NCBI GenBank assembly: GCA_963921425.1
Contig: OY992834.1
Coordinates: forward strand, 20,969,923-21,033,922
Length of the DNA: 64,000 bases
Direction of reading: 5' to 3'
DNA from: Dryas octopetala
Taxonomy: Eukaryota > Streptophyta > Magnoliopsida > Rosales > Rosaceae
In this document: piece after piece, positions 56,001-64,000 of the stretch
How the letters are laid out: each line of letters starts with the position of its first letter
Numbering within the stretch: position 1 is the first letter of the stretch
Program-made: the position numbers and the translations under genes
The notes under the pieces: model-generated
Told to the model about the DNA's origin: nothing
Databases searched by the model: none
The model's input: only the letters and a program-made list of their open reading frames with translations

Positions 56001-56849
56001 ACGTTGAAATCACTGTCTATAATAAAATGTAGGAGATTAGAATTCCTACCTTATGAGATGATGGCCGAATTGACATCGCTTCAGTCTTTGAGGATATACA
56101 ATAGCTGTGATTCACTGAGGTCCTTCCCGTTGGGCATTTTTCCCAAACTTAGCTATCTTGATATCAGAGGTTGTGTGAATCTGGAATCCCTTTCCATTGA
56201 AGGAGTTGATGAAAATCTCAACAACTTGCAAATCTGGGAGTGTCCAAATCTGGTCTCTTTTCCCCACGGAGGATTGCCCACTCCCAACCTGAATATATTT
56301 TTTGTCTGGCGATGCGAGAATTTGAATTCATTGCCCGAACGAATTCACACCCTCACCGCCCTTCAATATTTGTACATATGGAATCTTCCAAATGTTGTGT
56401 CAATTGAAAAAGGGGGTTTGCCTCCCAACCTACGTAGATTTTCAGTCCAATATTGTGACAGACTGAGGCCTTCAGCGGAGTGGGGTTTGCAAGGACTTGT
56501 CTCCCTTCAAAGACTCGAGATTGAAGGAACTGACCATCTGTTGGAGACGTTGCTCAAGGAACAGCTGCTCCCTACCACTCTCAACACTCTCAGGATCTCT
56601 GACCTAAGCCTGAAATCTTTGAACGGAAAGGGACTTCAACACCTCACTTCTCTTCAAAGGCTATTCATTGTTCGATGTCCGAGTCTCGAATCCCTGCCAG
56701 AGGGTTTGCCGTCATCTCTGTCTTTACTGTGGATCAAGGATTGTTCTCCAACTCTGAAAAAAAGATACTGTGAAAATAAGACAGGAGAAGATTGGGGCAA
56801 AATAGCTCACATTCCTTGCATAGAGATAGAAGAGGAAGTGATCATATGA
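53034..56849 (+). CDS. CC-NB-ARC-LRR disease resistance protein (R13L1 type), CNL-2
   Basis: 1271 residues, uninterrupted, paralogue of CNL-1. The coiled coil differs at a handful of positions (RDFMDLFRRKK, AVTDWL, YDQTHK, VYESMN). The NB-ARC is identical, including GMGGVGKTT, FLFVLDDLWNE, GSKVLVTTRN, GLPLA, CFVYCSIFPKDYEF and MHDL. The LRR region has many replacements, most from about residue 630 on (for example LLSYCFCL versus LLSNCSCL, FFVWRCENLNSLPE versus FSVSGCKNLKSLPE), and two net residues are lost near the C-terminus (ESLPEGLPSSLS). Intact motifs suggest a functional receptor. LRR differences would alter recognition (inference). Its promoter is duplicated relative to CNL-1. Confidence 0.95.
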   Translation: MAGAFVGEALLTASIQVLCDRIASRDFMDLFRRKKLDDSLLKKLKITLLSLSVVLNDAEEKQIVNPAVTDWLDELKHAVLDADDLLDEINTEALRCKVEAEYDQTHKFTKVLNFLSTSLNPVYESMNAKIRELFERLELLAKQKGVLGLREVVGGKVSQRTPTTSLVHEPFVYGRDGDKEKLAKLLFSDDASSNDVSVITIVGMGGVGKTTLARSLYNDDKVKEHYTLIAWACVSEDFDVVRVTKTLLQSVTSKNFDNIMDLNLLQVQLREEVRAKKFLFVLDDLWNENYIDLNCLQAPFAFGARGSKVLVTTRNENVASTINNVPIQYLKPLSDEDCWLLLAKHAFGDEAPSAHPNLEEIGKQIAGKCNGLPLAAETLGGLLRSKKKDLEEWNSILNSNIWELPYNKSNILPALGLSYHYLPAHLKQCFVYCSIFPKDYEFKKEDVVLLWMAEGLVPQDENASKMEEVAKRYFDQLLSRSLFQNYSKSSFTMHDLINDMAVFMVKGFCCRLEGGESHEVPKTSRHLSYVQEEFDTASKFEPLYRLKCLRTFLPLNLRTYWQEYYVSKRVLHDLLPALRCLRVLSLSKYKNISELPNSIGNLIHLRYLDLSFTAIKRLPDIVCSLCNLQTILLSYCFCLNELPKDMRKLIDLRHLNLRGTNIKEMPLQMGRLKSLRTLTAFVVGKSSGSSLTELRELRYLRGSLSIRKLQNVVDAMDASHANLKEKNDLKKLVLKWGEDTNDSQNERDVLERLQPPINLEKLTIRFYGGTCFPNWLGDSSYSQIQFMCLSECSYCLSLPPLGKLPALKELSIKRMKFLTTIGAEFYGNGSSLIFQPFQSLEKLEFEEMLEWEEWQPSGGEYPDFPRLQELILNKCPKLRGNLPNHLPCLKTLSVVKCVVLYERATTTLNTDYLQQYSFEELSLAGCPHLLSLLGQRTEYMSSLGNLKIRNFVDIECLPKQLVHSSNCLQDLWLYDCPSLLSFPRDGLPTTLKSLSIIKCRRLEFLPYEMMAELTSLQSLRIYNSCDSLRSFPLGIFPKLSYLDIRGCVNLESLSIEGVDENLNNLQIWECPNLVSFPHGGLPTPNLNIFFVWRCENLNSLPERIHTLTALQYLYIWNLPNVVSIEKGGLPPNLRRFSVQYCDRLRPSAEWGLQGLVSLQRLEIEGTDHLLETLLKEQLLPTTLNTLRISDLSLKSLNGKGLQHLTSLQRLFIVRCPSLESLPEGLPSSLSLLWIKDCSPTLKKRYCENKTGEDWGKIAHIPCIEIEEEVII

Positions 56850-58102
56850 GCTCTCATAAAAAGTTCTGGTTTTCATTTCACTCTCAACTCTAAAACCAGA
56901 GTCAGGTATGTACCTACCACCCCAACGCTTGTTTTATATCTGTTAAATGAGAGCATATGCTTATTCATATTTTAATATTGTTTTCTTAGCTTTTGGGCTT
57001 CTCTTCTGCAGAGAGCTAGAGAACTAACTGTGAAACTGTAAAGATAATTGTTGATCTTTGAATGGAGAGGATTGACCCAAGATTGCTCACATCCCCTGCA
57101 CTGGTAATTATTTCCGAGTCTTTTGTAAAACCTGTCACATGCATCTGCATAAACTTCCATGGAAACCAAATGAGTGCTAGATAAAAGAAATCTTAATCTA
57201 ATTTTAATATTTTTATCAATAATATAATCACAAAACTTAAACAAAACAAAGTTGAAAAATTGAACTGTGTGCTCGTGTTCTTCAGTTCTTGGCCCCCCAA
57301 AATCACCAAAGTGCTTAATATAAGCTGGCGATCTGTATTTTGAATTTTTCCTAACCTGTATATAACAAGTTAATTTTTATTTGTGGTTGCTGCTTTCATG
57401 TTCATTTAGCAGTTTGCTAATTTATCTCTCAACTCTTTTGTTGCGATTATTTGCTGTCAGATTAAGAAAAGGGGTCATGAAGTGTTGTTCACATACCCTA
57501 AGGCTTAAGAAGAGGGCCAAAGTCATCCAATGAAACTTACTTGTAAGTCCTTTTGCAGTCTTATTATAATTTGAAGTTATTGGCTAATATATTTGAAAGA
57601 AATTGGGGTTTGTTTTCCTCATTTGGGTTTAATTTTAGCTTCACTGATATTAATTATTTTCTTTTACTCTTCTTTAATCAGTCCTGGTGGATGGCTTACA
57701 GATATGTGCCAAGAGAGATGTGAAGTCAGGAAGAAGAAAGTTACTAATTAAGAAGGTACTTGGATTAGACTTTGTCTGATTTGCAGCATCCTTTTCTTCT
57801 AATTTTTTATTTTTTTGGGCTAATAGCATTCACATTTTTATGTTTGGTTAATAGCTTTTTCCTTTGAGTGATGCAGAGACCAGGAGGATTGAAGGCCATG
57901 GGGAGCATGGAAAGCAACCCAGAGTGATTCGAATTTGAATTTTGCTGAAGCAAAAGACAGTTTTCTCTGTGATCTCTATGGAAGAAGATAATGGAGGGAT
58001 TTGAATTTCTTTTAACAAATGATTTTAAGCAAAATATTAAAGTTCAGTTACAACCCCCTCTGGTCAAGAGCCAATATGGAGGACAAGAGCTGAAAGAAAC
58101 TT
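56850..58102. other. 3' region of CNL-2
   Basis: Counterpart of 29355-31019, lacking about 500 bp that unit 1 has after about 29600. Contains the stem-loop TTTTGCTGAAGCAAAA at 57940-57955. No protein frame. Confidence 0.5.
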
Positions 58103-58485
58103 GCTGGTACAGCATGGAAACGTTGCTCAGAAACATCTGCTTCCTACCACTCTCAACTCTCTTGAAATCTGTACATTGAATCTGAAATCTTTAATGGAAA
58201 GGGACTTCAACATCTCACTTCTGTTCAAAAGCTAAATATTAGAAGGTGTGATAGTCACGATTTCCTGCCAGGAGTGGGTTTGCCAGCATCTCAAAGGATA
58301 GATATTGATGAGTGCCCGAATCTGGAATTCCTGCCAGGAGAGGGTTTGCCAGCATCTCTTTCTTTTCTGAGAATCTACAAATGTTCTTCCTTGAAGTAAA
58401 TTACCTTGAAAATAAAACAGGAGAAGATTGGGACAAGATAGCTGGCATTCCTTGCATTAAGATAGATAAGGAAGTGATTATATGA
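58103..58485 (+). pseudogene. Duplicated 3' tail of a CNL gene (unit 2 copy)
   Basis: Matches 31020-31384, with LEFLPGEGLPASLSFLRIYKCSS better preserved, then frame breaks and the DWDKIAGIPC-like end with stop 58483-58485. The C-terminal repeat unit of an older tandem CNL or a partial 3' duplication. Confidence 0.8.
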
Positions 58486-58689
58486 GCTCTCACAAAAAGT
58501 TCCGGTTGTCATTTCACTCTCAACTCCCTAATCAGGATCAGGTACCCATATGAGCTTGTCTTTTATTTTTATTTTTTTTATCTGTTAAATGAGAGCTATA
58601 TGGGAAATAGGTAGTGTAGTCCAATATGGTGGATTCAATGCAGCTACTTTTTCTGGCAAAATACTAGTATATTTTCGAAATATATTTCG

Positions 58690-60420
58690 CTGCTTTTCCA
58701 AGAATTTACAAGTATGTAGCACTTCTCTTCAAAAGCTAGAATTCATGTGATGCTTTATTAAACTAGTTATACTCCTCATATTCAATGGAAAGTGTTCCAC
58801 TTAAAACAGAAAGTTGGGAAATTTAAGCCACCCTCTAACTGTCTCCCATCTGTTTTAGACTGTTGATTTCATAGTCGAAATGCATAGACTCGTTTAGCTG
58901 AAAATTGAAATTTAAACTTCAAAAATTGATTTCAAATCTTCTTGAAGCTTAGACTTCAAACATTGAAAACAAAACAAACACATCATGGATTGCCCAAGTT
59001 GTATGTTCAAGTAAATCTATGTTGTTAACTACAACTGAACCACTACTCATAAATTTGATGATTCCAATTTCAGCATAACCTCAAGGAACTAGATGTGTGC
59101 TCAAACACCTATGCAGAAAATTTGATGCTTAATTTAAAGTTTTAACACACTTGATAAATGATAATTGAATACTTATCCTTTGGTGCCATCACCTTGACTT
59201 TATCTCTTTTATGTAGTTTGCATATCAATTAGCTAGGTCCCTTTTTAATTGTCCAATTTCTGTGTTCTTGTACAATCTTGGACTTTATACTGGGAATTAG
59301 GTTTAAGAAGCTGCAACAATTTCTTTTCATTAAAGCTATTGAAATCACTTTTTTTTTTTTTTTTTTTCTCTAAGATCAATATATCAATTCTAATTTCTTC
59401 TTCTTTCCATTTAGGATACCTGGTTGAGCTGAGATACATAAAATAGCTTTGAGAAGAAACAGGCTTTTCACAATTTGATTTGGAATAGAAGTGTAAGAAA
59501 ACACATGAAGGTAAAGCTCTATGTATAATTTCTGAAGGACTCTGAAATTTTGGCTTTAGCAAAAATTACAGTTGCCATTTACTATTTTTCTATAAGATTT
59601 TGGCCATTCTTTAAATCCTTTCTTGTTTTATGGGCAGATATCAATATTGGGGGTCTCTAAACCATGGAACTGTCTTCTAATATTACACTTTGAGGCTTTA
59701 GGGTACGTTATTTGAGGTGCTAGTTCTGAAATCATGATATAGAGTGGTCTTAAACTCTGAATGGACATTCGGTAATTCTTTCCAGTACATTATTCAATGA
59801 ACTTTGTGTCATGCATGAAGGAAGCTTCAAATTTTCTTGCCAATTTTCCTTATGAGGTTTTGTGGAGCTACCAGCTACTTTTCCAATATATTGTCAAAAT
59901 ATATTTTGCTGCTTTTCCAAGAATTTAAAAGTATGTAGCACTTCTCTTTAGTTGAACACTGCGGCAGATGAGCTTTACCTTAGTTGTTCTTTCTTTCTCA
60001 TCAGCATTATTCCTAAAAGAACTGAAGATGGGATCTCTCTTTCTTTTTTTTACATTGATTATATGATATAAAGAAAAGGTCCAGATTGTCAAACTGGCAT
60101 GCATAATAAAGTGAATAGCTCATGTAATTTGATGATTCCAATTTCAGTCCAAACTCAAGCACCTAGATGTGTACAAAAACACCTATGTAGAAGTTCTGAT
60201 GGTTCATTTTAAGTCTTAACACTTGATAATTGAATGTACATCATTTGGTGTCATCCCTTCTCTATATCTTGTTTATGTCTGTGTTTAATTGTTCCATGTC
60301 TGTCTTCTTGTACAATGTAAGACTTTTTAGTGGGAACTAATTTTTAGCTACAAGAACTAGGTTTCGTTAAAGCTGTTAATCAGTTTGCACGTTTTCTTCG
60401 ATCAATCAGAATTTTCATCA
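58690..60420. repeat. Diverged tandem duplication of NLR-downstream sequence
   Basis: Several landmarks recur about 1.05-1.2 kb apart: gctgcttttccaagaattta (about 58690 and 59910), ctagatgtgtnc...aacacctatg (about 59088 and 60162), cttgtacaatnttngact (about 59268 and 60308). Unit 1 keeps only traces of this region. Non-coding. Confidence 0.65.
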
Positions 60421-60438
60421 TCTTTGCATTAGGATATT

Positions 60439-60489
60439 GTTATGTAAGATTGTGGTCCTACAACTTGTACGACCACAATCTTACATAAC
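60439..60489. repeat. Perfect 19-bp inverted repeat with 13-nt loop
   Basis: GTTATGTAAGATTGTGGTC (60439-60457) is followed after 13 nt by its exact complement (60471-60489). A second palindrome AATTGTAC-G-GTACAATT lies at 60497-60513. Confidence 0.9.
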
Positions 60490-60519
60490 GACAGTGAATT
60501 GTACGGTACAATTATTTGA

Positions 60520-62550
60520 ATTCTTTCTTCTTAATAGGCAGAGGTCTGTTTTGGAGACCTCTAAGCAGTGCTAACTTTGTCAGCTAATATTACATTTGAT
60601 GCTTGAAGGGTATGTTATTTGTCAGCTAATACGATTATTAAGTGGTCTGAAACTCAGAATGGACTTTCAGCAATATTTCGATCCCTTATTTAATAAATTT
60701 TATGTCATGCATTAGGTCTAACGTGAAGGAAGATCCAACATTGTTGTTTGGGCTGCATTTAGTGGATTTTTGCTGCTGTCATCTCTGTGGTATCCATCTC
60801 GCAAAGAACTCATTGCCTCTTGGATGGACTCATCTCCCACACTTTCAAGAGGAGGGTCTATTGGCAACCACTCCTACCTCTCTCACCATCTTTCCTCTCA
60901 TTCCAATTCTTTTATTAAAGTCCAGTGTTGCCAAAGAAGAGTTTGTAGGTATGCAGGTTTTCCTCGCATTGTTTATTTATTCTTTCATTTGAGTATCAGA
61001 TACAATCATGAGATTTTAATGTCTAATATGACAGGATTCGAATTCTCATAAAATGGGGCTTCAGCATTATTAGTGGTTTGATTATCCGTTCATTACTTGG
61101 TGGAGTGAAATTTGCTAGCAGACTCTGTTTTTGAATTCCCTGTAGCAGCAGAAAAAAATACATTTGGAAACTTTGACACCAAAGAATCATCCAGAGAATC
61201 TTATACGTAAGTCCTTTTGCGATGCTTATAATTTGAAGTTATTGGCTAATATATTTAAAAGAAATTGGATTTATTTTCCCCAACTGCCTTAGTTTTAGCT
61301 TATATGTTATTGATCTTTTATTCTTTCCTTTTGTTTGGGTGGGCATTGGTGGGTGGTAATTGGTCAGTCCTGGTGCATGAAGTTAGGAAGAAGAAAGGCA
61401 CTGTCTGATTGCGGCATTCACATTTTCTTATATGGTTTGTTGATTTTTTGTTTGGGTAATGCAGAAAAGGGAGCATGGAAAGCGACTTAGAATGGAAGAT
61501 GTAATTCATATGAATTTTGCTGAAGCAAAAGACAGTTTTCTCTATTCTCAATGGAAGAAGATAATGGAGTGGTGGCTTTTCGATTAAAAAATTATAGGTA
61601 AGTTGTTTCAAGCAAAATATTAGAGATCAGTTACAAGCCCCTCCGATCCTGCCCCATAAAACGAAGAAGCAAATCTGGACAACAACAGTCCCATACAAAG
61701 GAGCTGAAACCCCTAAAGCGAAAGCTGCTCGATTATGATCTCTGCCAATGTGACTGAAAGAAGAATGGTAAAACAGTACAGCTGCGATTTGTACAGAATA
61801 TTTATAAGAACGTTGCAATTTACAAAGAACATAGTTTTTTTTTTTTTTGTTTACTTTTCTCTTTACAGTTTGTGTTGACCAGTATTTCTTTTAATTTATA
61901 TGATCAACTGTGATTTCATATAATTAGATCTTCCTCTTCTGTATTTCCTCTCACTGATTGATTGTGCCTCTGGTCCTCTCCCTAAGTGCAATTGGGGAAA
62001 AAAAAAAAGCATACCCAACAAACACATAAAGATTTCGACACTCACGTGACTAAAGATCTGGCATATCACCTGCCACATAATATGGTTCACTCATGTGACT
62101 TGAGATGTTCCTTTATCGTTATCATTTCTCATTTCTTTCTTTGTTTGCTTTGCTCTTCTTCATTGTTCAAGATAACACATCATCTTATAAAAATTGGCAA
62201 GACAATTAATTTATTGAAATAGAAATTCAGAGGATGGAAATCGAGGAAATCAGCCAAGATATCAAAATTTGGTGAGATGAGATGATTTTTGTTTTCACAT
62301 TTGTCTTTGAGAAACTGGCAAATTTGCTCTCAGGCTAAATAGTAGCACCTTGTCTTTATTTTTTGTTAGAACTTCTGAAAACTTCAAATACAGAATACGT
62401 TTAATAAATTCAAACTGTAATCAGGAAGAAAGACAAAGACGGTGATGTCCAGGCTGGAATGACATAAATTTATGACGAGAATGTACAATTACAACAAATG
62501 ATGAGTCAAAACCGTTGCTCCAAATAAATTGAAAATGATCGAGTCTAGAA
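60520..62550. other. NLR-downstream, non-coding
   Basis: Contains a third copy of the 3' UTR-like module (about 61465-61570) with TTTTGCTGAAGCAAAA at 61515-61530, and splice-like ggtcagtcctggtg (about 61362) matching 30600 and 57680. I see no gene. The frames at 60702-61051 lack any recognised domain. Confidence 0.5.
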
Positions 62551-64000
62551 TCATAGATACTTGGCCAACCAAGGTAGTTCCTTGTTGTCCTTCAGTGCAA
62601 ATGCCACATCGTCACTGAAACAGAGCCCATATAAACTCATATCAGATCAATGAATGGTCCAAAGTTTTCTGATAAAACCTCAAAAGTTCAAAGTAGATTT
62701 CACTTTTGGGTTAGGGTTGAGGGGAATTCTAATAAAAATCAGTAGCTGCAGTTTTGGGAGAGAGGGATGAACCTATTGTGGTCGCGGTCTACCACAATAA
62801 GTTTATTATATGCAAGATGCTCCCTTAGACTTATAAATTGACAACTGGTATGATACAATTAGTAAGATATGCAAAACCGGCGGAAAACAAAGTCTAATCA
62901 GTCGCTGCAAGGACTTCACACTTGAAGGGGAACAAACCTTGGAAAGTTGAGCTGCAACTTCTGCAACCTGTGCTTTTCTCCTGATTGACATAAGATTATT
63001 CTACATTCACCAAGCTTACAACTGCCAAAACAATAAAACCAAGAAATCATGTATTCCATGTTAAGATCAAATTATTTAGTATCATTTCCAGAAATTATCC
63101 TCTAAACGTTCTCACTATCTATTCTTTAAATAAGGCAATTGTAGACACAAATATTAGCCTGTTCCAAATAGTCACTACAGCCGCAATTGAAAACCAAGGA
63201 CGTGAATTAAAGTAAAGCCATTTGACTTGCACCTTACACCCGCCTCAGAGAGAACATAAAAAGAAAAGAGGCCATCACTTAAACCATGCAATATATTATA
63301 TGAAAAAATGCAACAGCAATTAAAACACTTATTTTAAATGTCACCAAGGAAAATAGAATTGTATTTTCACCATTGTTTCCAAATGACATACCTACAAATA
63401 GGCTTAGATTAAGATAAAAACTTTGTCAAATCCTGAATCTTTTCTTAGTCAAAAGCCAAACACTCCCATGTTTAACAAGATAAAAATAATGAACAGAAAA
63501 GATATATAGACCATGTTTAGGGTTTATGTTTCTCCATATGTATGTAGAAATTAATATTATAACGCATCTTACCGAATTTTTAATAGTGTGTTATGTCCAG
63601 GAAATGATTCTCCGTTGCTTGTACAGAGACAGGAGATTGCCATTGCTAACTGCAATCCAAAATATAACTTCAATAAAAACACTATTGCATCACAACTTAA
63701 TTTTAAACCTCCAGTAGTAGAAGTAAACAGTGAAGGGCATCAGAGAGAGTGGTAAACCAAAATCAAAATACTCTGGTTTCTACTTGAGATACACTATTGT
63801 GAGGGAGAATAGTATTTTATTAGTCATTATGTCAATCGTCAATGTTTCTTGCCTAATCATTATCACCTTCTGTGTTAAATACTAAAATTTAAATACAAAA
63901 AAATCTGAAAGCACCGAACAAAAATGTAGATACACAAATCATTCAGGGAAGCTTGAGAAGTTCACCTTTTCAAAAGTAGTTTCACCCATTCCTGTTTTAT
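62551..64000 (-). pseudogene. ORC1: ORC1 paralogue (unit 2 copy), C-terminal exons; continues beyond window
   Basis: The last exon 62614-62551 reads SDDVAFALKDNKELPWLAKYL-stop, the conserved ORC1 C-terminus. The exon 62980-62938 reads GEKHRLQKLQLNFP. A further exon enters from the window edge (63966-64000), ending TGMGETTFEK. All have GT-AG borders and sit in the winged-helix (Cdc6/ORC1 C-terminal) region. Unit 1 lacks the two last exons. Intact status cannot be judged because the body lies outside. Typed as pseudogene because the paralogous unit is broken; it may be functional. Confidence 0.6.
63527..63940. repeat. Segmental duplication, unit 2 right part (matches 31708-32125)
   Basis: From atgtttctccatatgtatgt onward the two units are again collinear up to the window end, so unit 2 continues past 64000. 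Confidence 0.9.

Noticed and set aside
60702..61051. Two overlapping frames of 93-96 residues
   Set aside because: No domain, overlapping frames in non-coding NLR-downstream DNA, no conserved counterpart in unit 1.

Overview
This is plant nuclear DNA, probably from a woody eudicot. A Rosaceae-like genome is my guess from the style of the resistance genes and repeats; I could not test it. The evidence is GT-AG introns, coiled-coil NB-ARC-LRR (CNL) resistance genes, plant-type ORC1 and RETINOBLASTOMA-RELATED fragments, a plant mobile domain gene, and nested copia, CACTA, Harbinger, Mutator-like and SINE elements. There are no operons and no prokaryotic signals.

Layout. 1-5.5 kb holds the 3' part of a plant mobile domain (PMD) gene facing a broken Mutator-like transposase fused to an OTU protease domain (1434-4468, minus). 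Upstream of it is a strikingly regular array of 20-bp palindromes (4504-4962). From 5511 onward the window is a tandem segmental duplication. Unit 1 runs from 5511 to about 43.07 kb and unit 2 from 43075 past the window end. Each unit carries, in order, a Harbinger-type element with a Myb/SANT remnant, a tRNA-derived SINE, a long foldback TIR element, a Tourist-like MITE, one full-length CNL gene (25533-29354 and 53034-56849), a duplicated LRR 3' tail, and an ORC1 pseudogene. In unit 1 the ORC1 pseudogene is followed by a divergent, internally deleted RBR pseudogene (38170-40726). The equivalent RBR position in unit 2 lies outside the window.

After the duplication a Ty1/copia retrotransposon (9114-21016, 438-bp LTRs that look identical, 5-bp target duplication AGACA) entered unit 1. 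The empty site is preserved in unit 2 at 47639-47643. A 5578-bp CACTA element (11320-16897, 3-bp target duplication TCT) then entered its reverse transcriptase. The CACTA element carries captured host gene pieces and no visible transposase.

The only genes that look intact are the two CNLs. They are virtually identical through the NB-ARC domain and diverge in the LRRs, as expected for paralogous immune receptors under conversion and diversifying selection. The most unusual signal is a 33-bp module (20-bp imperfect palindrome of type TTCGG...CCGAA plus 13-bp spacer) that recurs at three loci: four triplets at 4504-4962 and four-unit arrays at the exact centre of both foldback elements (21639-21757, 48242-48360).
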